Source: Melanopsichium pennsylvanicum (Eukaryota; Basidiomycota; Ustilaginomycetes; Ustilaginales). Taken from it: 64,000 bases of DNA. The stretch spans positions 496,001-560,000 of the forward strand of contig OAPG01000013.1 in NCBI GenBank assembly GCA_900208305.1. The letters are read 5' to 3'. Shown here piece after piece: positions 41,728-50,921 of this stretch (within the stretch, counting starts at the first letter, position 1; each line of letters starts with the position of its first letter). The notes below the pieces were generated by a model that ran no database searches, was not told the origin of the DNA, and was given only the letters and a program-made list of their open reading frames with translations. The translations under genes and the position numbers were made by a program.

Positions 41728-44700
41728 ATGTCGAGCCCCATAGAGAGGGCAGCTTCCAACGACAGCGCATCAATCCGTGCTCCTCCAAGAGCGAGTGGAA
41801 GCAGCACTTCTCTCAGCTCCCTACCATCTCGTCTCGCTCAACCTCCCACTCTCAAGCCCTCGTTTGCGGATGTTCAACTCGATCTCAGCTCAGCCTCTTC
41901 TGAATTCCACTCTTCTGCTGCAAGGCGTGCTGCTACATCAAAATCAGTCTTGCCGACCGTTCAACCTTCCGGCACCATCTCCACAGTCTCGCCAAAAGCA
42001 AGACCAAGAGTCAGCGCTATCGAGTCGAGTCAGATCTGGAAGACCAGTGCTGCCAAACGTGCAGAGAAGAGCTGGGCTTTGCAGACGGAAAGAGCTCTCT
42101 ACTCGGATGCCAAGTTCAAAAAGTACCTCGCCCTCATCGAGAGAACGCTAGCCTCGTTCGACAATGTCAGCGAGTGGGCCGATTTCATCTCTTTCTTGGC
42201 TCGATTGCACAAAGCCATCCAAGCATATTCGACCTACAACGTCATTCCACGCAAACTCATCGTGGCAAAACGTCTAGCACAGTGTCTCAACCCCGCCTTG
42301 CCCTCTGGAGTGCATCAGCGCGCGCTCGACGTCTACCATCACATCCTCAGCGTCATCGGTCCAGAAGGCCTCAGAAGAGACTTACAAGTATGGACGAGCG
42401 GCTTGCTCCCTTTCTTTCAGTACGCTTCCACCTCGGTCAAGCCCACCCTTCTTGCAATCTATGAGTCTTTCTATCTGCCACTCCAGCACGATCTTCGTCC
42501 ACTCACAAAAGCACTGCAGATGGCTCTTCTCCCAGGACTCGAAGAAGAGACCAGCGACTACTACGAGCGCACACTTCGTTTGCTGGACAGTATCTCGAAC
42601 GCCGTCACTCAGCCCTACTTTCTCCAGAATCTATGGCTCACGCTCATCACCACGCCGGCCGTGCGACTCGCCGCGCTCAACTATCTCACACGCAGGATGC
42701 CGCCAGTTCAGCACCAAGAGGATCCAAACACTCTCGTCGGCAAAGATTTGGGTCTCATGGTACGTGGGCTCGCATACGCTCTTGACGACGATCTGCTCCT
42801 CGTCCGCCGTACTGCCCTCGAAATTTTGGTCACTCATCTTCAGATCGACAAGCCACTCTTTCGCATATTCGTTAAGAGACCAGATCAGGTTCTGTTGGTT
42901 CGGTCCGCACTCAACGTCGTCCTCCGCAAAGATCTGAGCTTGAATCGCCGTCTATATACATGGCTTCTCGGTGGGGACGAGACACCCGAGCGGCAGATTG
43001 CGTATCTATGTGGCAATGGACTGGATCTGGTCCACAGCGCTCTCAAGCAGGGGTTCGACGACGATTCGCTCGATGCCACCGATCGCCAAAAGCCATATCG
43101 CATCTTTGTGTCGCTCTTGGACAAGTGGGAGATCGGTCAGTCGCTCACGAGGGTGTTGGCCCTTGACGCATTCCTTGCCATCAGTCTGCAAGTGGCGAGA
43201 GGGCAGGAAGAGGAGCTCATGACAACGGCAAAGATGCTTTTCGAGGTGGTCGATCCATTTTTGCTGCACGGTCGCTTTCTCGAGGCGATCCGCGAGCAAT
43301 TCCAGCCCGCAGCGTCCGCCTTGCAGCCAAGCCATGCAGAATCAGCAATGCCGTCAAAGACAAGCGATGCACACTCGCCGTTGGCCCTGCTATGTTTTGT
43401 GCTGAAAGCATTTCACGTTCACGACGAGGAAACAAAGCAAATACACGTTCCGCTCCTCTTTGCCGCCGTCTGCCAGCTATTGCAACAGCAGCTCCAGCAC
43501 TCGCAGACGCACGATGATACCACAGCGCTCAGAACGCTCGACGCACTCGAGTTGCTCAAGCTGCTCGTCACCGTCATGCCTTCTCGCGTCTTTGTCCGCA
43601 TCGCAGCCACCCCCGCAGGTGCAGCCTCACAACAACATCCAACAACGACCACGATCGACTTCTTGGACAGAGCACGCAGCTTCTACGCCTCCAGCGAGAC
43701 CGACAGTCAGCAAGCCGCACGCAACTTTCTCAGCTTTCAGGACAGCGCTTCCGCCACCGCCCTCGTCCAGCTCTTGGGTCAATTATGCCTGCAAAGCGGA
43801 CAACATGCAGCGCAAACGCCCGCAGGCACGGAAACATTTGTACGCGCCCTCGACGTGTTCGCAGACGTCATGCGTGTCGTCGATGGCGCTGAAGCACCAC
43901 AAGAAATTGCCCTCGTCAGCACCGCTTCCCAAGGCCAAGTGATGCGCACGCACAAGCTGCATTGGGACGCGGCTGCTTGGACCGCATCGCTGCTGCCGCA
44001 TCTCGACCGCATCACCACCTTTGCAGAGGTCGAACGCATCGTCGAGGTCCTCATCTCATGCCACATCTGTCGTGCACTCCAACACCCAATCCAGCTCGAC
44101 CCTCCTCCAACCCTCGATCGCATCGTCGCGTCGCTGCTGCGTTACCTCGCTCCATCCATGTCTCCCTACCACGTTCGCGCCGTCGAGCTCCTGTGGGCTA
44201 CGCACAAGGTCACCCAGCGGTCCCGTCTGGAGACTGCCGTGACGCGGCAACTCCAGCAGGGTACCGATGCAGATCGAACAGCCGCGCTCATCGCTTTCGG
44301 TACCTTTTGGAGGCTTTCTGAAGATGTTTCGACCGACGAGCTGCGAACGCCGCTCTTGTTCATCCTTGACAAGCTGCAATCTTTGGACGCAGAGGAACGA
44401 CAGCTGGCTGAAGTGTGGCTACGATCTAATCTGCGGTCGTACATCAAAGTTGTCGATCCAATTCTGCACTTGCTCTTACGCAATCGACCTGTGCAAGAGC
44501 CATCGGCGATCGACATTGACACCATCAAGATCGTGTTGACGCAGATCAACCAACCTTTCAATGAGCAGCTCGTGCTGTATTCGCTCAGGGTGCTCTCGGC
44601 GCTCGCACGATTCGGCGGCTCCAGCTTTGCAAAGGCACTTGCCGCCACTCCTCTCTCGGCTTCGCTCAGTTCCACCACGAAACAACTTATCCGTGATGAA

Positions 44701-47664
44701 ATTCTGGCTGCCCCGTCAACTTATTCCGACGTCGTGCTGGACACCTGCGGGATCTGGATTGGTGCCTATCCATCCGAATCGCTAAAAAGGACTTACGACT
44801 CATCCTTTGCCGCGGTGCGCGCCGCTGCTGTGGATGTGGTTCTTTGCTTTGTCCAGCGCAGCTCACCACCTCCCAAACGCATGGATCAGCTCGAATCACT
44901 CCTCATCGAAAATTTGCTCATCGCCATCCACCACGGCACCATTCCGGTCCAAAACAAGATGTTGCACACCCTGCACACCATCCTCGCAGCCAAAACCAGT
45001 CTGTCCGGCAGACCCGATCTGCTGCAGCGACGCCTCTCCAGCACATCACAGTCACCAAGTCTGCATCAACGCGGTGAATCTACAAATTGCTCTGAAAGTG
45101 AGCCCACATCGTCCAACCCGACACCCAAGCCAGCACCGACCAGCTCCAACGTAGAACAGCAAAGGCAGCCGCATCGTCTCCTCCTGCTCTTGCTCCAACG
45201 CGGACTGGCAACGCCGTCCAACAGACTCATCATTCAGCATTGGTCCGACTTTGTGCTCATGACAGCCCCTTTCTATCGCGCCAGTGTCCACAACTTGCTG
45301 CTGCCGCTCAACCAGACCATCTGTGATCTCATTGCAAGAGCGATCCTTGAGATCAAAAGCAGCTACGCGTCGGGTGCAAATCGACCCACGTTTGGAGCCG
45401 AGCTGGTGGTGCAGAGCCACGATGCGCGGTGCGAGCTTCTCGAGTCGGATCTTCTGCTTCTCATCCATCTCGCAGAGAGGTCCTTGATGCTGGCTACAGG
45501 CGGCAACAGCAACGAGAACCCCACTGCAATACAAGCTGGTCCCATGCAAATGGCCGCGCATCCGGCATCGCCCATCGTCTTTACTGAAAAGTCGACACAC
45601 GAGCACGCAGCGCCTGGTCTGCTCGGCTACGTCTCCAACGTCTTTTCCTCTGACGCCGCTCCCGAAGCAGACAAGTCCAACACCAGCACCGATGCACGTA
45701 ACTGCCATCTTTTGCTTACGGTTCGTACATTGCACCGCGTCTGGACGCTCTGCGCGATGCAACTCTCCCCCACCGACGCAAAGTCACTTTCGCTCGAAGC
45801 AATGACTTCCAAAGCCAAGCAGCGTTGCCGACGCACGTTTGAACGCATCTATCGCGGTCATTCAGCAGAGACCGTCGAATCGCTCCTGCACTGCTGGCAA
45901 GCGGCGCGAAAGGAAGAACTGGCCACGCAGGCGGCCATCGAAATCCTCGACATCGTCACCCCTTCCGCACAGATCCTCGTCGCCTTCCTCTGCGACGTGC
46001 TGGGAGCTCGCGTCGCCCGCTCTGATGCAGACAAGGCCAAGCGAGCTGTCGCATCAACAGCAACAACGGTATCGGACGCGACGTTGTTCCTCTTCTTTGA
46101 CGCCGTCTTGGCTCGTATGGATCCTCAGGAAGCAACCCAAGTCTGGCCTGTCGTCATCTTATTCGTCAAAGACTTTGTCGCCAATGGACTGGCCAGGAAA
46201 GTTCACGTCTATCCCATGTTGCGCGTCTTTACCGCGTTGGGTGAAAAGATTTGTCTCACATCTGCCATCGAGGACCGACGCATAAAGAGGGATTTGCACG
46301 ACAACTTTGCCAAACTCTTTGATTCGTGCATCTTGATCTCGGGCAGATCATTTGATCAGTCCACGTGGATCCGTCGTTCGGGTCGGGGTCATCTCGAGGA
46401 TCTCGACAAGGAAGCCGCCGAGTTTGCATCCGAGCTTCTCTCCCACGACGGCGAAAAGCGTTGCGACACCAGTACTGGAGCGATTGGAGTGCTCGACTCC
46501 ATCAACGACTTTATCGCCACACGTGGTCTCGCCGTTTTACGCAAGATTCAGATGGACACGGATCGAATCCAAGGTATGGTTTCCAATGTGGTCTACTACA
46601 TCATCGTACCGGCTTCTCGCACACGCTCTCGCACACTCGAACTCGACAATTCGGTGTTGGCTGTACTGTCCGAACTTGTCCGTTTGCCTGGCACCGTCAA
46701 GGCATGGAAGAGCATCGTAGCAGATCTTTTTGGCGATGCGAGGTTCTTCAGCATGCCCACGGCCAAAGCTGACAAGTGGAGATCCGTCGTCCTCGCACTC
46801 ATGACCCAGGATAAGGAACGTTTGATTGATCTCTTGGCTAAGGTCAGTGCCTCGGCTGCCGCCGCCAACATCTTCGCCAATCGAGAACTCGAGATGCTTT
46901 CACGTGCACTGAACCTGCGCAGGCTCTCTTTCACCATCTTCTCAGGCGACACGAATGCCTTCTTGACGCAGCTCCCCCTGATTCAAGAAAAGCTCGTCGA
47001 CTTGCTCCGAAGTCCTGTTTCCGAAGTGCTCCACGCCGAAGTGTACCTATGCCTAAGAGTTCTGTTGGTCAGGTTCTCTGCGCGGAATCTGGCAAGTTTC
47101 TGGCCAGTGTTGATGACAGAATTGATGCGGTTGTACGATGAGGTGGCCAACGAGCCAGAGTCGGTGGTCGGTAGTGCGGATGGAAAAGCGTTGGTGTTGA
47201 GCACGTTAAAGTTGTTGGATCTGCTGGTACTGGTGCAACCGGAGGATTTCCAGATCAACGAGTGGTTGTTTGTCACCGATACGATCGATGCTGTTTACCC
47301 CGCAGACGACTTCCAAGCCGAGACGCTTCTCGACGGTCTCAGCGCCACATTCCAAAAGGACACGACCAAGCAACACACCCCGGCGAGTCCAGCACTAGGA
47401 CATGCAGAAGCGGGATCACAAGAGCGAGCAGGGAGAGGCACCAGGCGAAGGTTACAGATAGGCAGGATAAGGAGTGTCGCCTCGGTAGCGGAACTGGTTC
47501 CCTTCTTGAACAGCGTCAGTCAGAACGCTTTTGAAGGAAACTACAGTGATCAACCCGTCGATTGGGAGGATGTCGATCGCTGTCTATTGGGCGATATGTT
47601 CGACACGGATTCCGCACATGGCAGCTCCGGTGAGAGTGGAGAAGAGGCGGGTACAACTGCATAG
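41728..47664 (+). CDS. DOP1: Dopey/Dop1 homologue
   Basis: 1,978 residues, one exon. Dop1 is a large peripheral protein that works with the flippase Neo1 and with Mon2 in Golgi/endosome trafficking. The conserved Dopey N-terminal domain lies at about 100-400: KFKKYLALIERTLASFDNVSEWADFISFLARL, followed by IPRKLIVAKRLAQCLNPALPSGVHQRALDVY, a very typical Dopey signature. The rest is helical and repetitive like an armadillo/HEAT scaffold, with low-complexity breaks near 1,090-1,150 and at the tail. The C-terminal Leu-zipper-like part is less clear. Length is close to yeast Dop1 (1,698) and Aspergillus DopA (about 1,850). The first 90 residues are Ser-rich. Confidence 0.93.
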   Translation: MSSPIERAASNDSASIRAPPRASGSSTSLSSLPSRLAQPPTLKPSFADVQLDLSSASSEFHSSAARRAATSKSVLPTVQPSGTISTVSPKARPRVSAIESSQIWKTSAAKRAEKSWALQTERALYSDAKFKKYLALIERTLASFDNVSEWADFISFLARLHKAIQAYSTYNVIPRKLIVAKRLAQCLNPALPSGVHQRALDVYHHILSVIGPEGLRRDLQVWTSGLLPFFQYASTSVKPTLLAIYESFYLPLQHDLRPLTKALQMALLPGLEEETSDYYERTLRLLDSISNAVTQPYFLQNLWLTLITTPAVRLAALNYLTRRMPPVQHQEDPNTLVGKDLGLMVRGLAYALDDDLLLVRRTALEILVTHLQIDKPLFRIFVKRPDQVLLVRSALNVVLRKDLSLNRRLYTWLLGGDETPERQIAYLCGNGLDLVHSALKQGFDDDSLDATDRQKPYRIFVSLLDKWEIGQSLTRVLALDAFLAISLQVARGQEEELMTTAKMLFEVVDPFLLHGRFLEAIREQFQPAASALQPSHAESAMPSKTSDAHSPLALLCFVLKAFHVHDEETKQIHVPLLFAAVCQLLQQQLQHSQTHDDTTALRTLDALELLKLLVTVMPSRVFVRIAATPAGAASQQHPTTTTIDFLDRARSFYASSETDSQQAARNFLSFQDSASATALVQLLGQLCLQSGQHAAQTPAGTETFVRALDVFADVMRVVDGAEAPQEIALVSTASQGQVMRTHKLHWDAAAWTASLLPHLDRITTFAEVERIVEVLISCHICRALQHPIQLDPPPTLDRIVASLLRYLAPSMSPYHVRAVELLWATHKVTQRSRLETAVTRQLQQGTDADRTAALIAFGTFWRLSEDVSTDELRTPLLFILDKLQSLDAEERQLAEVWLRSNLRSYIKVVDPILHLLLRNRPVQEPSAIDIDTIKIVLTQINQPFNEQLVLYSLRVLSALARFGGSSFAKALAATPLSASLSSTTKQLIRDEILAAPSTYSDVVLDTCGIWIGAYPSESLKRTYDSSFAAVRAAAVDVVLCFVQRSSPPPKRMDQLESLLIENLLIAIHHGTIPVQNKMLHTLHTILAAKTSLSGRPDLLQRRLSSTSQSPSLHQRGESTNCSESEPTSSNPTPKPAPTSSNVEQQRQPHRLLLLLLQRGLATPSNRLIIQHWSDFVLMTAPFYRASVHNLLLPLNQTICDLIARAILEIKSSYASGANRPTFGAELVVQSHDARCELLESDLLLLIHLAERSLMLATGGNSNENPTAIQAGPMQMAAHPASPIVFTEKSTHEHAAPGLLGYVSNVFSSDAAPEADKSNTSTDARNCHLLLTVRTLHRVWTLCAMQLSPTDAKSLSLEAMTSKAKQRCRRTFERIYRGHSAETVESLLHCWQAARKEELATQAAIEILDIVTPSAQILVAFLCDVLGARVARSDADKAKRAVASTATTVSDATLFLFFDAVLARMDPQEATQVWPVVILFVKDFVANGLARKVHVYPMLRVFTALGEKICLTSAIEDRRIKRDLHDNFAKLFDSCILISGRSFDQSTWIRRSGRGHLEDLDKEAAEFASELLSHDGEKRCDTSTGAIGVLDSINDFIATRGLAVLRKIQMDTDRIQGMVSNVVYYIIVPASRTRSRTLELDNSVLAVLSELVRLPGTVKAWKSIVADLFGDARFFSMPTAKADKWRSVVLALMTQDKERLIDLLAKVSASAAAANIFANRELEMLSRALNLRRLSFTIFSGDTNAFLTQLPLIQEKLVDLLRSPVSEVLHAEVYLCLRVLLVRFSARNLASFWPVLMTELMRLYDEVANEPESVVGSADGKALVLSTLKLLDLLVLVQPEDFQINEWLFVTDTIDAVYPADDFQAETLLDGLSATFQKDTTKQHTPASPALGHAEAGSQERAGRGTRRRLQIGRIRSVASVAELVPFLNSVSQNAFEGNYSDQPVDWEDVDRCLLGDMFDTDSAHGSSGESGEEAGTTA

Positions 47665-48494
47665 AGGAATTTGTCCCCCTCTGCAATCAGTTGTACGCAC
47701 TGCTTGAATGCACTGTCAGTCTTGAGCGTGTGTGGTTGCTCAGACAGGTTCTGAAGAGGACAAGGAATGAGGATGATTCGCCTCTGAGAACAAAAATAAT
47801 TCTGTTTGGCAAGGCAGGCTTGGCCAGATCAACTGTTTTCATGATTGCAAGACAACCTTAGAACAGAACCCCTGCATTTTTAATATCTCAAAAGCAGGTG
47901 TTGATCAGATCAACTGCTTTTTGCTGCTATACAATCACAAAAGCATTTCATCTTCTCACCATCTGCATAACACCATGAGGTCCAACCATGCTTTGAGACA
48001 GTGCTCATGGACCAGAGCTTTCATGTAGACGGGTTAAGGCATGAGTAAAGACAAGTTTGATCCATCTGTCTTGACTGCCAATCACCACCCTCTGCACCAT
48101 CAAGCTTGGCAAGTATCCCATTCAAGTTGTTAGATTGCAATTGAGTGACCTGAACTGCTGTCTGACCAGTCTGAAGCTGAGCAGAGCTGGCCTGTGCCTG
48201 CATCAAGTAGGCCAACAAATTGTCTTATGCTGATAAATCAGGGCAAATTGCCCGGTGCTCTAAAGCATATGCCCTGTACATCTTGCAGCCTTACTGAAAA
48301 TGTGAAGCTGTTTGAGGCCCATCACCAACTTCCAGCCAATTGTGCAGAAACACAAAGCAAAGACTATATATGGCTGAAATTTATAAGTGGCTCCCACACA
48401 ACTCCATATGCCTCTTTATGGAAATGTTTAAGATATGACACCACAATACACCCATGTTTGTGAATCTCTACTGTACCCAACTCTGCTGCACATG
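47665..48494. other. CpG-poor, gene-free DNA left of the retrotransposon
   Basis: 830 bp after the DOP1 stop. Rich in TG/CA and nearly without CG. No coding frame is supported. It was continuous with the DNA at 57362 before the retrotransposon inserted, as the CATTG duplication shows. Confidence 0.6.
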
Positions 48495-48499
48495 CATTG
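48495..48499. repeat. Target-site duplication CATTG (left)
   Basis: CATTG directly before the TG of the 5' LTR, repeated at 57357-57361 directly after the CA of the 3' LTR. Five bp is the usual length for Ty3/gypsy integrases. Confidence 0.95.
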
Positions 48500-49510
48500 T
48501 GTCACGGGAGTGGGTCCCAAGGGAAAGGTCTGCGCAGACCAGAGATGTTGAATCGGCTGAGATCCGGTGGGAGAGCATGTCTCGACGGATCTCAGGGAGA
48601 TCTGGTGGATATTGGTGGGCTCATGGGATTTAAGGTTAGCGCAGGACCGAGAAGTTGAATCGGACGAAATCCGGTGAGAGAGCAGGTCTCAACGGATCTC
48701 ACGGAAATTCGGCGAGTGACAGTGACTCGCCGGATATCGAAGGTATCGACGGCAAGGGGAGCATCTGCGATGGCGGCGACCAACGCCACGCCGGAATGAC
48801 ACGTGGGCCAATCGACGCCCAGGGGGCAACGGAGAGGGAGCACGCGGGCGTGCTCGGAAGCACCCTGCCGAAGGACTAGGGGGCAGTCTTATCGTGCGGG
48901 GGTCCAAGCTCGACGCACGCAGGTCGTACAGTACCGATGGACCTCGCACACGATACATATATATAAATACTCTGTTCCCCGCTATCGGATGAGCGGAAGC
49001 TCATCCACTCTATCTTATATCTCAGTCACACATAGTTGTCAGTACGTCGTACTTACCATACTCTTCACACGTCGCACATCGCAATACCATTTATTGCGAT
49101 CCATATAGTCTGTGTCCCCGTCGGTGAACGGAGAACAACGTATAGACGTCGTCGACACCACAATCGACGCTGTAGCACCTCAACTACAGGCGGAACCTCA
49201 ACCGCGGGCCTGGCACCACAACCAGTCCCTCATAACTCCACCGGCAACGACGGCTGAGGTCTAACCCAGCCATCAGCAGTATCCCGTCGACGTCGTGACA
49301 CTCGCGTCGACCGAGTACCCCGTCCGAGCTTGCCGCGTTACCTCTGTACGGAGTGTCACCAGCGGTCAGCCAATATCCGTCGAGAGATCGCCACTCGCGG
49401 GATTCTCTTCGATATCCGTTGAGGCCAAGCTTAACCGCCGGAACTCACTGAAATCCGGCGAGTCGCGCTTTCTCACGGGAATTCGGATCTCTGGCACGCG
49501 ACCGCTGACA
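48500..49510 (+). repeat. 5' LTR (1,011 bp)
   Basis: Begins TGTCACGGG and ends CCGCTGACA. It contains the promoter (TATA-like run at 48958-48969), a perfect hairpin just below it and several copies of the dispersed GAAATCCG-CGAG module. It matches the 3' LTR except at about four positions, seen near 48644, 48727, 49285 and 49366. Confidence 0.97.
48958..49012 (+). promoter_or_regulatory. LTR TATA box, 5' RNA hairpin and self-primer sequence
   Basis: TATATATAAATA at 48958-48969. 18 bp downstream is an 8-bp perfect stem (GGATGAGC at 48987-48994, GCTCATCC at 48999-49006) closed by the GNRA-type loop GGAA. It overlaps ATCCACTCTA (49003-49012), which is complementary to the presumed primer-binding site after the LTR. 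The transcription start is inferred to lie near 48987-49003. Confidence 0.6.
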
Positions 49511-49511
49511 T

Positions 49512-49521
49512 TAGAGTGGAT
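49512..49521 (+). other. Candidate primer-binding site complementary to the element's own LTR RNA
   Basis: TAGAGTGGAT begins two bases after the LTR end and is the exact reverse complement of 49003-49012. Usual tRNA-primed elements have TGG directly after the LTR, which is absent. Tf1-type elements prime from the 5' end of their own mRNA with an 11-nt match, so this fits self-priming. Confidence 0.55.
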
Positions 49522-49550
49522 CGTACAAGCGACGCCCCAAGTTCACCAAG

Positions 49551-50921
49551 ATGGCCGACTCTGCACTACATGACAGACTCGACCGCCTCATCGCCCTCCT
49601 TGAGCAGCAGCAGGTAGACAATGCCGCACTCAAGGCTCGGCTCGACCAACAGGAGACTCCATCCCCTGGTCGACGAGCTAGGGAGCATGATCTAAGCTCC
49701 CCGACCCGTCGAGCCTCGCAGCAGGCGGATGAGTCCTACCTTGGTGGTCTCGAGACACCCACTCCTGCGACTAGACCACACCCTCGGTCCGTCACCTTCG
49801 ACATTCTCGACCGACGAGCGTACACCGACCAAGAAAAGTACGCTACGCCTACTGGACCTCGGTATGCCAAACCGGTGACCCCGGGGGCATGGACCGGCAC
49901 TGGCAGTGAACAGGACACTCAGCCCCACGCTGCCCTCAAGACTCCATTCCCCAAGCTCGACACTTGCGACATCGATATCTTCATTCTCGAGGCCGACGCT
50001 TGGTTCAAGGCTAATGGTGTGTACGACCATACTTCGATGATCCTACACACGGCAGCTCAGCTCGAGGGCACCGCTCAAGAGTGGTGGAAGGGTAAGCTCC
50101 GCGTCGACCGGCATCGTCAAGGGATGCTCTTCCATGATTGGAGCCACTTCACCACTCGACTCAGGGAGCTGTACAATCAGCGCAGCAACAGGGTCGATGC
50201 CTACAACAAACTCCTAGCGTTGAGGCTTATTACCGACACACCAGGAGCAGCAACGCGACATGTCGAGCAATTCCGAGACCTGGCAGCTCAGTGCCACATG
50301 GAGGACCCTGAGTTTGTCATCGATCTCTTCCGAGGGAGCCTTACTTGCTCACTTCAGGAGAAGTTCGAGCGTAACCCACCTGAAGACCAGTGGGCCTGGT
50401 ACCGGGAGGTCGAGGACATTGATTGCCAGCGTATGCGGCATCAGCAGAATGCTGTCCGCTTCGCCTCAACCCCAGCAATCAGGACTGCTCATACCGAACC
50501 GGGCATTCCCCAGAGAACTGGCTCTCGACCGTTGCCCCCTCATCTGGCACAGAAGCTGCCGGTACGGGAAGCACCACCGAGACCTCGCGACAACCGAAGG
50601 GTCGTCCCCGGCCCGACGACATTTAACAGCAACGCTTGTAGGGTCTGCGGCAAGACCGGGCATTGGCAGCGGAACTGTCCAGACGCCAAGCCAACGGTTT
50701 ACCCGGCTAGACCATCAGGACCACAGATGCAAGCGCACTTGGTGTTGGAGTCGGAGAAACCACAGGACGGCTCACCAGAGGAAGGAGACGGAGCTGAAGA
50801 CCATCGCGAAGACGATGGCGGTCTTGAAGACCACTTTGACCCCAACCTCTTCGCCGACGATCACGACGCAGGCAAGCCCTACCACGAGGACAAGGGAAAC
50901 GACCTTGGAGCGATGCAATGA
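49551..50921 (+). CDS. gag: Gag (capsid-nucleocapsid)
   Basis: 456 residues from the ATG at 49551, 40 bp after the 5' LTR. The N-terminus (about 1-35) is a short Leu/Gln heptad-like helix, followed by a Ser/Arg-rich linker. A retrotransposon capsid region covers about 140-320 (FEADAWFKANGV-like core, then W-W-KGKL and QRSNRVDAYNKLLALR). The nucleocapsid has one zinc knuckle CRVCGKTGHWQRNC (C363-X2-C366-X4-H371-X4-C376), which binds the genomic RNA. The tail is strongly acidic. Its stop overlaps the pol start as ATGA. Confidence 0.95.
   Translation: MADSALHDRLDRLIALLEQQQVDNAALKARLDQQETPSPGRRAREHDLSSPTRRASQQADESYLGGLETPTPATRPHPRSVTFDILDRRAYTDQEKYATPTGPRYAKPVTPGAWTGTGSEQDTQPHAALKTPFPKLDTCDIDIFILEADAWFKANGVYDHTSMILHTAAQLEGTAQEWWKGKLRVDRHRQGMLFHDWSHFTTRLRELYNQRSNRVDAYNKLLALRLITDTPGAATRHVEQFRDLAAQCHMEDPEFVIDLFRGSLTCSLQEKFERNPPEDQWAWYREVEDIDCQRMRHQQNAVRFASTPAIRTAHTEPGIPQRTGSRPLPPHLAQKLPVREAPPRPRDNRRVVPGPTTFNSNACRVCGKTGHWQRNCPDAKPTVYPARPSGPQMQAHLVLESEKPQDGSPEEGDGAEDHREDDGGLEDHFDPNLFADDHDAGKPYHEDKGNDLGAMQ
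50918..50921 (+). promoter_or_regulatory. ATGA stop/start overlap of gag and pol
   Basis: The gag TGA and the pol ATG share ATGA, shifting the frame by -1. No X-XXY-YYZ slippery heptamer precedes it. Coupled termination-reinitiation is the simplest reading. Confidence 0.6.
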
